A DNA stretch of 64,000 nt, taken from NCBI GenBank assembly GCA_028641055.1, contig CM054060.1, positions 299,339,835-299,403,834 on the forward strand. The letters run 5' to 3'. Below are positions 54,162-64,000 of this stretch, in pieces. Position 1 is the stretch's first letter; every line of letters begins with the position of its first letter. The notes under the pieces were generated by a model that had not been told where the DNA came from, made no database searches, and was given only the letters and a program-made list of their open reading frames with translations. Source of the stretch: Alopecurus myosuroides. Lineage: Eukaryota > Streptophyta > Magnoliopsida > Poales > Poaceae. A program made the translations under genes and the position numbers.

Positions 54162-55412
54162 GTTCAAATTTACTATTTTTCCTACGGAGAAAAAATTGAA
54201 CGAAGCAATAATAATAACTAATCAAACCCGTAGACATATTAGTCACCTCACTTGTACAATTTGAATCCATAGCTATTTTTTTAGGCTATAGTTCCAACCC
54301 AAATACATTCATCAAGTACATATATAATAAAGATGGACCCACATGTTGCCAATTTATGTTCTACGAACCAGATTTGAATTGGAAAAATAGATTTTCTAGC
54401 CAATAAAAAGTGACCACATATAATTAGTATTTACAAGTAAAAACTACTGCACATGGCTACATGTGATTTGGTTAGATAAAAAGCTACATCAGTCAAAAAT
54501 ATATGAAATGATAAAATCCTTTTGTTATTTGGAAATGAGTAATCAGTAATGGTAATCCAACAACTAAACAATGACCTGTGAACTCTCACTTCCTCCAAGT
54601 GCACCTCGATCACACACCTAAACCCCACCACTGCATTCTTTCTCATGTACACCATTGTCTACAATCCCAATAGCTGATCAGTGCAAACTATATACAAACA
54701 AAAGGTAGCAAAACACATCAGAATTGTAGAGAAATTCATGCATCAATCTTGCTGTAGGAGACCCATATTACACGTTGAGTTAATAGATCAGTGGAATCAT
54801 CTCCTTCGGGCCTCATTTGACCAGATATGTCAATACATGGCATCCCAACTTATTGTACTCAAAGGTTCTTACATAGATAATTGTTTCTTTTCATATTATG
54901 TAAACTTGTAAATTGTCTAATTTACAAAGAAAAATGTAACACTACTCATGTCCTGGTCATCCATGGTTAATTTTTTTTAGTTCGGTTATATGTTCCTCAC
55001 AGAACTGACTCAAGTTGCTATTAGTTGCCTGATCCAAGGTCAAGTATATGTGTGAACTTTATTGCGTTGAGAAATCTATTTCCAGGTATGACCAAACTCA
55101 TGCAATACTCTTAATTGTCTCTAAAAACGGTGATCAATATTCATGTACTCCACTTCACAGTGATCACATGTTCACTTAACCAATTTTTGAAGGAAAACTA
55201 TGACGTTGATGAATCACCCACGTGAAAAACTGAACAACCTCCATTGATCATGCCCATGTCAATATTGATAAAAAAATATTCAAGTATATTGTGGTTATAT
55301 GAGAATATTTTCTCTGTACTTCTGTAACATATCCCATAGCTTTCCTCTTCAATAAGAATACACATGCCAAAGCTAAGTATGTGCAAAAGCAACAAGGATG
55401 TGGTATGACTGA
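54162..55412. other. MULE internal sequence, unassigned
   Basis: AT-rich, with short frames only (the longest is a 76-codon plus frame from 54681). No transposase motif. Confidence 0.4.
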
Positions 55413-58400
55413 TGTATAATAACTAAATAGATGATCCCCACTAACCTATTTCTCTAAGCATGGAGTTAATAGCATAAAACCACCATATTTCTGCCTAAAT
55501 TTCGAAAAACCACCACTTTACGTTTATTTCCCCAAAATCCACCACTATTCTGCCAGATTTTTGCAATTCGGACTAAACTCGAATTAAGAGAGGATTGACA
55601 CGATTTCTGACAAGTGGGACCCATTTGTCAGCGCTGACGTGGGAAAAAAAAATTCTGAGCTGGACTGGGTCACACGTGGGGCCCACATGTCATACACACA
55701 ATAGCTACAACTAAAAAAAAAAAATTCAAAAAAATCCGATTTTTTTTGAAACCAAAGTGTGTAACCTGTCCAAATTTTCGGAAAAAATAAAAAAATAGAA
55801 AAAAAGTCAAAAAATTCCGAAAAAAATCACAGGCATAGATGACTATGATTCGCACACCCGTGCAAGTTTTCGTACCAAAATGACTTTTCTACTTGCCTGT
55901 GAGAAAAAGACAAATTTTCAGATCTGAGATTTGAATCTCAGATCTGGAAATTTGTCTTTTTTGCACAGGCCAGTAGAAAAATAATTTTGGTATGAAAATT
56001 TGCACGGGTGTGCGGACCATACGCATATATGTTCGTGATTTTTTTCGGAATTTTTTGAATTTTTTTTCTATTTTTTTTATTTTTCCGAAAATTTGCACAG
56101 GTTACACACACTTCGGTTAAAAGAAAAATCGGATTTTTTTTTTGTAGTTGTAGTTATTGTGTGTATGACATGTGGGCTCCACGTCTGACCCAGCCAGCTC
56201 AAAAAAAATTTGCCACGTCGGCGCTGACATATGGGTCCCATTTGTCAGAAATCGTGTCAATACTCTCTCAATTCGAGTTTAGTCCGAATTGCAAAAATCT
56301 GACAGAATAGTGGTGGATTTTGGGGAAATAAACGTAAAGTGGTGGTTTTTCGGAATTTAGGCAGAAATGTTTTGGTTTTATGCTATTAACTCCTAAGCAT
56401 GCAAGCCATCCACGTCATCAGGTTGGCCTTCCTGTTTTTTCTTCTTTTCTACCGATGAGTGTTTTATTCTCCTCATTCCATAGCCACTGAACCATCTTTA
56501 TTGCGCCTCTTCGCGTCCAAATCAACGTTTCATTTCTTACGAGTACCAGCTATTCGTATTCTTCTGCATTACCGATCTATAATTGCCTTCTTCCAATTCA
56601 CCCGGCACCTCTTTTCTTTTCCCTGCATCTTCTGGATGTGCTCATCGCTCTCACACGGGGCACCGGCCTCCGCCACCCGTACATGCTCCATATCCGACCA
56701 CTGCTTGGGATAGTCGATGCCGCAACATCGATTTGAACGGGGCCTGACCTAAAAGCCAGGGCGCGAGTGACCTGGTGAGTACAAGCTCTGTCTCTTTTTC
56801 TTCCAATATCATAGGTTCCAAAAGCGTCAACATCCATGTCAATCACTAGGTGCCATTGAAGAGATATGTGGTTCGTTGTGTTGCCAACCGGCTGCCCTCC
56901 CAATTTCTTGCTTGCTTCTCTCTCTCTGCAACTCCAGTAGTAGGTGCATGCAGAAACTTTCTCTGCGTTGATGTCTGAGAGGTGTTCGATTGAATGGCTC
57001 GACTAAGCAGGTAAGCATGAATTTTTTAGAGGTATTTTTCTTAATGCTTAACACAACTTTAATCTGTCACATGATGTTGCACAATCCATGCAGACTGCAG
57101 GTCAATCTGTTAGTATTACAAAGAGGACATTTTTAATCAGAAACCAAGATGGGTTAAGGTGCGTTGCCCCTTGGGGCCGCACCCTGCGTTACAGATTGAC
57201 CAACACCGGTTGGATTACAACAAAGTTCGTTTACATCTTGAGTTAAAGGAAAGATCAAACCTGCCGATGCGGTATATATAACCACACGGATCAGGTCTTA
57301 TACAGGTACGATTCTACTGATACTAACAAACAATTTCAATACGATACTACTGCCAACCCATTGGGTATCAGCTGACATGATGTTGCTTTGCATTGTCTGA
57401 TATGAAATATACAAATGTTATATCCAGCCATTCCTTCTTTGTTTGGTGTAATCCATCAGTTTGTTTCAGTTATTTATCTTACATTACATGGCACCATTTA
57501 AAGGGCAATGCATACATCCGCTAAGCATTCAGTTGGAAACATATTTTTTGTAGCAAGTGCTAAATCTACTATACACACTAGTAGCTGGCGTCTTATCCCC
57601 ATTGTTTTACCCATGTAAATCCATAGTTGTATTTTTATCTTTCCTATACTAATGCACCTTTGCCCATGTAAATTTGTAGTTGTATTTTTATCTTTCGTGT
57701 ACTAATGCCATCTATCTTATGTCACATTTGCAGTAACACAGGTCATGCTTGAAGTAGGCATGCCAACCACGGTGTATTTTGGTATGTAGTCTTATTGGCT
57801 GGCAAAAATATAATTTGTATTGTTCCATTGTAACATAGAGTTGTATCCGAGGATTGTTAGAAATACATCAATTTTAGATTAGTTGTGTGCATTGCATTCC
57901 CCATCTATGTCAGACATAATGAGAAAAATATCTTGACTAGCCTATTAATATTGGGTCTCTTTTTTGTTTGTCAACTTTCTCCTCTTTAGTTTCATGAATT
58001 TTTATGGGACAATCTATGTTTTTTTTTTGTTTTTAACGACGTAAAGCTCCAATGAATACTACTGCACCCTTTGTTTTAGATGCCGAAAAGTCAATTCGAA
58101 ATGGTAAAATGATGAGCTTAATAATTGCTAAAGAGTAAATTTTAGTGGATACTTAGCATGTAACATCGGTATCCTTTACAGAGCATTTTAGTTTCCTTTT
58201 GGAAAATTGTCCACCACTTAAATCAATGATATACTACAACGATTCCGTTCTTTCGACAAATTTTGTGTTGAGTATTAGAAAACAAGTTGTAATTTGAAGA
58301 ATTGGCAAACTTGAGAATGACCATTTATAGACTTCACCTTTTGTATATTTTCTAAATGTCAATCAACCGAAGTGGGATCATTAATTTTTTTAGGTCGTAT

Positions 58401-58483
58401 TTATCCGTAGAATACATTTGATATTCGTTAAGCTATTTTTTGGCACACCAAGGTACCGCGGCAACGCGCGGGGTATCATCTAG
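55413..58483 (+). mobile_element. Non-autonomous Helitron with nested MITE
   Basis: 3' end: hairpin CCGCGGCAACGCGCGGGG, then TATCATCTAG ending at 58483 before T. The 5' end is placed at 55413 (TGTATAATAACTAAATAGAT, after A) because it aligns base for base with the start of the Helitron at 38360; its TC has become TG. Without the 930-bp MITE and its TSD the length is about 2.13 kb, close to the 2.2 kb of the other copy. No Rep/helicase is present. Short frames at 56459-57054 show no domain. Confidence 0.65.
55463..56392. mobile_element. Palindromic Mutator-type MITE (930 bp foldback)
   Basis: The whole element is an inverted repeat: the left arm begins GAGTTAATAGCATAAAACCA, the right arm ends GCTATTAACTC, and the arms of about 460 bp meet at AGATCTGAGATTTGAATCTC (about 55920-55940). 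Perfect 9-bp TSD CTAAGCATG (55454-55462 and 56393-56401). No coding sequence. A transcript would fold into a long hairpin. Confidence 0.92.
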
Positions 58484-58524
58484 TAAAATGAAAGGACCTA
58501 GCAATTAGAAGAAAACGAAGGCTA

Positions 58525-58696
58525 AGGGTTTCTTTGCAAAAATAAATGTCCAAGTCGGCATTTTTAACAGCAGCCATGACGAAGTGACTAACGTGCAACA
58601 TTGGCACAACTTACTGATCAATAGTTAGCAGTTTTTGAGTTGATGGCCAATCTGCTCATGTGTGGCAACTTGATAGACTGCACGAGTCTTTTACTC
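58525..58696. repeat. Right TIR of the MULE
   Basis: Inverted copy of 52814-52993, ending CTTTTACTC before the TSD. Confidence 0.88.
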
Positions 58697-58705
58697 TAAA
58701 ATTTA

Positions 58706-59146
58706 ATTCATTAAGAAGTTGAATTTTTAGCAAGTTTCTCAACCATATGAATTTTGAATAATCACCAATGCACTATGTGCCAATATTTTTTGAGCTGCAG
58801 AAAGTAAGAGAATGCCGTCATCATAAATAATTCTTGTTGAGTGACTTGGGTACATAGATGGAACTGACATGAAAGTGTTCGGTGGGATTATAGAATATCC
58901 AGAATTAATAGATGCGGAGCCCTTGAGGTATGACTATTCACCTTTAATGGTTGACCGTGGATTATTTCCGTTAGGTTGGCTAATTTCTTTTCAATGTTAA
59001 AGGAAACTTGTTCAATCAAAGTGAGAGGCTAAAAGCAATGTGAAATCAGCCTTCACCAGGTAATGAAAAGCTGAAGGTGTGTAGTTTTGTACTTTTACTA
59101 AATATGTTTTTTCCAGATGGTCGAACTTCCAGTGGCCAACTTGCTA
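58706..59146. other. Unassigned sequence between MULE and LINE
   Basis: About 440 bp of AT-rich sequence without notable frame or repeat. Confidence 0.4.
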
Positions 59147-59215
59147 TTTTTTTTTGATGCTGTCACCAGGGGGGGGGGGGGGGGGAGAGAATCCCCACCT
59201 GAATTTTTTATAAAA
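59147..59215 (-). other. LINE 3' UTR and A-tail
   Basis: After the ORF2 stop the minus strand has CAGGTGGGGATTCTCTCC, a run of about 18 C, GGTGACAGCATC and nine A. The GGTGACA...TCAAAA ending is usual for grass L1 elements. Confidence 0.7.
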
Positions 59216-62200
59216 TTAAGTAGAGTTTTGCGAGTTACAGAGTGAGAGGTAGTTCCGCCACAGGTCGGCGGCCTCTCGTTGTTCCGTCGATCGGAAGCGA
59301 TGTGACCAGATAGTTAGGTCGTGGAAAATGTTATGTACTGTTACATGGGCGGGGTAATCAAGCTGTCTGAAGACCTTTGCATTCCTGGCGTCCCATATTT
59401 TCCACAGGATGATTAGGAGGATAGAGTCCCACACCCTGCTGTCCGTATTCTGCGGCAAGGGCGCATCCCAAACAGTCGTCCAAGAGAGAGACGTCTTGGG
59501 TATGCGAATCCTGTCCCAAACAGCAGCCGCATGTGAGCAATCAAAGAAAAGATGTTGCGCGTCTTCCACCTGGGCATCGCAGCGGGGGCAGGTGGCGTGG
59601 TCGAGAATGTGCTTATGCCGAAGATTGGCCCTGGTGTTAAGCCTGTCCATACCAAGAAGCCATGCGAATACCTTCACCTTTCCAGGCACCCGAGATGCCC
59701 AGAGTCGAGTGGTGAGGTTGGACGTCTGATCTTGTGCGTGCATCTGCGAGTATGCCCCCTTGGCGGAGAAGGGGGTGCCATCTAGCATAGTCCGCCTGTC
59801 CGGCGAGTCGGTGAGCGAGATTCCCTGCAACATAGAGGAAAGACTAGCAAGCTGACTGGAAGCAGCCAGGGTTAGCCGATATCGGAGGTCATGCTGAACG
59901 CCAACTTGTAAAACATCCACTACGCGTTCATGCGGTTTTAGGTGGTGTGAGAAGAGAGCTGGGTAAACGTCCTGCAGGGGCTCTGGTAGGAGCCAGCGAT
60001 CCTGCCAGAATAGGGTGGAGCGGCCATTCCCAAGAGTGCAAGTGGTGGCGAGAGAGAAAAGCGACATATACTTGGTGAGTAATTTTTGTAGGTAGGAGCT
60101 GTTTGTGGTGGTAGTGGCTAGAGGCGATTGTGTATGGATCCAGTTCATCAACGGGATGTCTGGAGAGTGTAAGGATTTATAACATAACTTAAGGAGAAGA
60201 GAAACGTTCTATGCATTTAGATTTTTGACCCCTAGACCCCCCGAAGACCGTGGCGTACAGGCTTTGTCCCAAGCCACAAGGCATTGTGCCCCCGAACAGG
60301 TTTCGTCAGCGGTCCAAAAGAATGCTCTGCGCTTGCTATCGATGGCATGGATCACCGCGGCTGGGAGTAGTATGGATGACATGTAGTGGGTAGGTAAACT
60401 GTCCAGGACCGAGGCTAGTAGGACCAGGCGTCCTCCTGTGGATAGTAGGGTTGCTCTCCACCCTGCTAGGTAGCGGTCAATGCTGTCAATAATAGGCTGG
60501 AAAGCCGTAAGCGGTATTTTTTTGTCGGAGAGAGGGAGGCCAAGGTAGGTCGGGGGAAAGGAGGAAGCCGTAGTTTGCAGTATTGCCGCGATATCCGAGG
60601 AAGTGTTCGCATCAATGTGTATGGGTACACAAGTTGTTTTGGAGAAGTTGATTTGTAGTCCCGTGGCAAGAGCAAAGTCGTCGAGGATTCGTTTAAGGTT
60701 TGCAGCAGCTTCCTTGGAAGCTTTGGCGATAATTAGTGTGTCATCAGCGTATTGGAGGACAGGGCAAGTCAACTGGTCGTTGAGTGGGTGCGCGAGCATG
60801 CCGAGACGGCAAGCCTGAGAGATCATACGTTGTACTCCCTCCGTTCAACAATAGATGACTTCCACATATCTATATATGGATGTATCTAGACACTAAAATG
60901 TGTCTAGATACATCTATATCTAGATATGTGTAAGTCATCTATAGTTGAATGGAGGGAGTAGAACGTCTGTAACAATGATAAAGAGGTAAGGGGAGATAGG
61001 GTCCCCTTGTCTAAGGCCCCGTTTACATTGTATCCAAGGTCCGGGTACACCGTTGAGGAGAACAGCAGTCATGCCCGACCTAAGGAGCAGATTAACCCAA
61101 TTTGTGAAGCGAGGCGGGAAGCCCCTAACCTGAAGGATGGTGAGAAGGGACTCCCAGCTGATAGAGTCAAATGCCTTCCTGAAGTCTAATTTGAGGACCA
61201 TCGCGGGCTTTTTCCTCTTATGGCAGCAGTGAAGGATATCCGTGGCATACACAAAGTTTTCAGCAATGCCGCGCCCCGGGATAAAGCCCGTTTGGTTACT
61301 GTCAACGAGATCTTTGATGGATTCCTGAAGCCTGTTGGTAAGAAGGCGCGCTATGGCCTTGATAGGGCAATTTTGAAGAGCGATTGGGCGGAACGCGTCT
61401 ACGGTCCTAGGGGCGATTCCTTTAGGAAGGAGGATCATGTAGGAGCGCTTTATGGCTTGGAGGTCAAGTGTATTGTTATAGAAGTGGTGGAAGAGGGATA
61501 TAATGGTTGGTCTGATTAGACTCCAGAACGTTTGGTAGAAGGCCGGTCCAAACCCATCCGGGCCCGGACTGGCCTGAGCGTTCATGTGGAGGAACGCGCT
61601 TGTAATTTCATTTTGCGAGAAAGGTAGGTCCAGGTGGGAAAGAGGGGCGTGGGTCTGTGAGTAAACGTTGTGCAGGCTGAAATTCCAGTGGGTAGGGGTC
61701 GCTACCCCGAGAAGGCCGTGGTAGAAGGAGGTTAGGATCTTTGTCTTAAGAGCATGGTCAGCGATAGTATTTCCGTTGTGCTCAAGGGAATCAATCTTGT
61801 TGTGACGTAGTCTTTGCGAGGCACAGGCATGGAAGTACTTGGAATTTTCGTCTCCATCAATGGCGAACCTAATTTTGGAGCGGGCTTTCCAATATTTTAC
61901 TCGAGCATGGATTGCCCGACGCAGGGTACGAATGACTACGTCTCTTAGGGCGAGTTCTCTTGGGTGAAGGTTCCTGAACTCTTCTATCACATCGAGGAAG
62001 GAGATAACAAATTTGGAGTTGTTTTCCATAAGGTGCGTGGGTGTTTGGTTTTTACGCCATTTCTTGAGGTCGGAGCGTGTTTTCTTAAGAGCCGACACAA
62101 GTTGTTGGGCCGCATCGTTCCTTTTTGGTGCCGTATTCCAGGCCGAGTTAATCGTGTTTCTGGCGGAAGAAAAGGAGGCCCACGAGCTGTCGAATCTGAA

Positions 62201-62938
62201 AAAAGCAGGCTTAGGTACCGTAGTTGAGATGGAGGCAACCAGCGGGACGTGGTCAGACAGGTATCGGGTCCTAGATGATAAGGAGGAGTTGGGGAAGGTC
62301 GCGTTCCAAGCCTGATTCACTAGGGCCCTGTCGATTTTTTGGAGGGTGGGTTCGTTCCTGTTGTTTGTCCAGGTATAGGCCCTGTCGAGGAGGGGGAGTT
62401 CAGTGAGGGCAAGGCTATGAATGTAGGCGTTAAAGAGGTCCGCTTCGGATTGTATAAAGCTGTCTTTATTTTTTTCGTCTGCGTATCTCATAAGATTGAA
62501 GTCCCCCATAATGATCCAAGGGGTATCATCGATAGGTCGCAGGTTTTGCAACTCGTTTAGGAAACTTTGTTTTAGAGAATGTTCTGTTGGGGCGTAGACG
62601 TTCGTGATTTGGATCTGTTTAGCAGAGGTTATCGTGGATAGAGTAATGGTGAGGCAATGGGTGCCTACGTTCTCGGAGATACGGGAGAAGATTTTAGGCG
62701 AGTATGCCGTGATGATTCCCCCTTTGGATCCATCCGCCGGGAGGACAGAGAATTGATCACAGAATCTAGGAAGGAAAGTGCGTGCTTTTATTTTGTCGCA
62801 TATGTTTAGTTTTGATTCTTGGATGAGTATGATCTGAGGTTTTAGATCGATGAGCTGAGCAAGGACTTCCTCACATTTAGTGTGGTCGCCCAGCCCACGA
62901 AGGTTCCAGGAAAGAATATCGAAGATGAGCTTAAACAT
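59216..62938 (-). pseudogene. LINE ORF2 (endonuclease-RT-zf-RVT), MITE-interrupted
   Basis: From ATG at 62938: endonuclease at about residues 1-230 (LSWNLRGLGD, LIQESKLN, IIMGDFNLMR, LSDHVPLVA); RT from about 430 (ASPGPDGFGPAFYQ, LLPKGIAPRTVDAFRPI, LDFRKAFDSISW, LRQGDPISPYLFI). After VTDVL a 124-bp Stowaway MITE plus TA lies in the gene. The frame resumes with QRMISQACRLGML and the catalytic box QYADDTLII (60740 area). A TAG at 60211-60209, probably from CAG, stops it after GGLGVKNLNA. The same frame continues to 59216 with the zf-RVT C-terminal domain (FAWLLGMDRLNTRANL, CPRCDAQVEDAQHLFFDC). Without MITE the frame is about 1199 codons, the usual size. No RNase H is seen. Confidence 0.92.
60835..60958. 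mobile_element. Stowaway MITE (124 bp) in LINE ORF2
   Basis: Starts CTCCCTCCGTTCAAC after TA (60833-60834) and ends TTGAATGGAGGGAG before TA (60959-60960). Almost perfect inverted repeat (ACATATCTATATATGG against CTATATCTAGATATGT). Confidence 0.94.
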
Positions 62939-63193
62939 TAACTCTGATAGTCACCTTACATACGCGGGTTTGAAGTTGATCCAGCATAAACCTAAGATAG
63001 CAAAACGCCACGGTGGCGGACATGCAGGTACAGACACGATGAAAGTACCTAAAGCACGAGGAGGATAAGCTAAAGTAGACGGACTTCGATAGGCCACTAG
63101 CAGTCGCAGCTGGATCGTAGCGGTGGTTCGTCCCGAACGGGTAAACGACGTGGCCAGAACGCCGTTGGGACGAGGCAGCCGTGGGTTCTGCGA
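62939..63193 (-). other. LINE spacer between ORF1 and ORF2
   Basis: About 255 bp. Short frames only. ORF2 is probably reached by reinitiation or internal entry, as in other plant L1 elements. Confidence 0.5.
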
Positions 63194-64000
63194 TCATGGG
63201 GAGGGAGGCAACACCTCACCGCCGTCCTCATCGGCGTCATCCTGCTGCGCAGCAGCGATCGCGTCCGTGGCCTCCTTTTCATCAGCTCCGCAAGCCAGGG
63301 CCACGGCGACAAGCGCCCTGACATCGACGCACGGTTCACCTGGGGTCTCGTGGAGTCCCGAGTCCGAGAGCGCGCCGGTGAGCGCGGAGGAGAGGGTTGC
63401 AGCGTCGATATCCGCCGCCTTTTTCTTGATGGCCTGGGATAGCACGTCGATGTAGTTCCCCTCTGCCTTGGCCGCGATGTGGTGGCTGCGACGCAGCTTC
63501 TTGGCGTTGTCCGTGGCGCGCTTGATCCGGACGCGTCGCTTCCTTGCCTCGTTCTCGTGCGCCGGGGAGGCCACCGAGGACGAGCCCACGTGGAAGGCCG
63601 AGACTGCGAGCCCACGGAGCGAGTCGATGAGTTCAGCGGCGTCAGCAACCACAGCGTCGCCAGCTTCCTCAGCCTGCTCGTGAGCGCGCTGCGTTTCCGC
63701 CGCGATCTCACGGAGAGTGTCCGCAGGCGAGGGCTCGGTGGCTGCAGTCTCCGCCGCCGTCTGTGCCAACCCATCTAGCCCGCAGGGCGAGCCCTGGACA
63801 GAGATCGCAGCGACCTGCGAGGCAGGGGAGGAGTAGCGGCGTGGGGACGGCGGGAGGGAGTCTAGGTCCGGCGTGGTGAAGGGGATCCCCAGGCCAATGG
63901 CCCAGGACTGCACGATCCTGAGGTGGACAACGACCGTGTCGCTGTTTGGCAGGTGCAGCGTGAGTGAGGCGGATGGAGGACCTGTCCGAGGAGTCGAAGC
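63194..64000 (-). CDS. LINE ORF1, C-terminal part
   Basis: The minus frame is open from the window edge to the stop at 63194, 268 codons. It begins GPPSASLTLHLPNSDTVVVH, before the Met at 63913, so the start lies outside. The visible part is Ala-rich and helical (TLREIAAETQRAHEQAEEAG, VVADAAELIDSLRGLAV) with a basic patch (RKRRVRIKRATDNAKKLRR) and an acidic end. This fits a coiled-coil RNA-binding ORF1 tail; the conserved N-terminal domain would be beyond the edge. Confidence 0.75.
   Translation of the reverse strand, partial: ASTPRTGPPSASLTLHLPNSDTVVVHLRIVQSWAIGLGIPFTTPDLDSLPPSPRRYSSPASQVAAISVQGSPCGLDGLAQTAAETAATEPSPADTLREIAAETQRAHEQAEEAGDAVVADAAELIDSLRGLAVSAFHVGSSSVASPAHENEARKRRVRIKRATDNAKKLRRSHHIAAKAEGNYIDVLSQAIKKKAADIDAATLSSALTGALSDSGLHETPGEPCVDVRALVAVALACGADEKEATDAIAAAQQDDADEDGGEVLPPSP

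Larger units (their letters stand above)
52814..58696. mobile_element. MULE with about 180-bp TIRs (5.9 kb), Pack-MULE-like
   Basis: The left TIR starts GAGTAAAAGCCTCACGCGAT at 52814. The right TIR ends at 58696 and its complement starts GAGTAAAAGACTCGTGCAGT. The arms match over about 180 bp (for example CTATCAAGTTGCCAC, CATCAACTCAAAAA, GTTGCACNTNAGTCACT, GTTAAAAATGC). A perfect 9-bp TSD TAAAATTTA flanks it (52805-52813 and 58697-58705), as expected for Mutator-like elements. No MURA transposase was seen. A GC-rich, gene-like segment lies next to the left TIR, which fits a Pack-MULE. It contains a Stowaway MITE and a Helitron with its own nested MITE. Confidence 0.88.
59147..64000 (-). mobile_element. 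L1-type LINE, 3' part (ORF1 end, ORF2, tail)
   Basis: Minus-strand non-LTR retrotransposon cut by the right window edge. It shows the C-terminal part of ORF1 (64000-63194), a spacer of about 255 bp, ORF2 (62938-59216), a 3' UTR with a C-run (59187-59170) and a short A-tail (59155-59147). Target duplication cannot be tested. ORF2 is interrupted by a Stowaway MITE. Confidence 0.9.

Noticed and set aside
59170..59187. Run of G as a G-quadruplex or assembly artefact
   Set aside because: It fits the C-rich 3' UTR of a grass LINE; run length may be uncertain, but nothing suggests a separate function.
63097..63774. 225-codon Arg/Pro/Ser-rich minus frame
   Set aside because: Overlaps the LINE ORF1 frame, which is open to the window edge and has a sensible coiled-coil composition.
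1..64000. CRISPR arrays, bacterial operons, tRNA or rRNA genes
   Set aside because: The tandem repeats seen are minisatellites or transposon repeats with no spacer pattern, and no cloverleaf or rRNA core sequence was recognised; the content is plainly a plant nuclear genome.

Overview
The window is an intergenic stretch of a large, repeat-dense grass genome. A pooid grass (Triticeae or oat type) is my inference; no species-specific marker was seen. The basis is the mix of elements: Stowaway MITEs beginning CTCCCTCCGT, a CACTA element beginning CACTGGTAGAAAA, Tat-lineage Ty3/gypsy elements with an antisense multi-exon gene, an Athila-like remnant, CTAG-ending Helitrons and an L1-type LINE. I see no intact cellular protein gene. 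The one recognisable host gene is a U2 snRNA gene, and it is broken by a retrotransposon.

Layout. 1-8964: 5' part of a minus-strand Ty3/gypsy element with a 4.5 kb LTR, a PBS, an extra ORF ahead of gag, and gag-pro-RT-RNase H running off the left edge. It sits inside a minus-strand CACTA element (8965-11896) with a decayed TNP2 transposase. 11897-13557: unassigned sequence with short tandem duplications. 13558-16451: U2 snRNA gene (minus) split after nucleotide 22 by a 2.7 kb non-autonomous Copia element with a GCCAA target duplication. 17.1-17.9 kb: DUF4283-like ORF1 fragment. 18.3-20.1 kb: Athila-like remnant. 20.1-22.9 kb: decayed multi-exon retroelement gene with a 70-bp minisatellite in an intron. 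23.4-24.3 kb: degenerate tandem repeat holding a 360-bp Helitron.

24273-36479: Stowaway MITE split by Tat element A (12.0 kb). 37.7-38.3 kb: two MITEs. 38360-52493: Helitron split by Tat element B (11.9 kb) and a 418-bp Mutator-type MITE. 52814-58696: MULE with about 180-bp TIRs and a 9-bp TSD, containing a GC-rich segment, a Stowaway MITE and another Helitron, which itself carries a 930-bp palindromic Mutator-type MITE. 59147-64000: LINE (minus) with ORF2 and the C-terminal part of ORF1; ORF2 is interrupted by a Stowaway MITE and one nonsense codon.

Elements A and B each carry gag-pro and RT-RNase H-integrase on the minus strand, separated by an in-frame UAG found in both copies. Each also carries a convergent plus-strand gene with its own TATA box and GT-AG introns. 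The spliced frames are 836 codons (six exons) in A and 805 codons (five exons) in B, each with a single premature stop. B is the younger copy (about 1.4% LTR divergence by eye) and keeps its minus-strand ORFs open; A is older (about 3%) and frameshifted.
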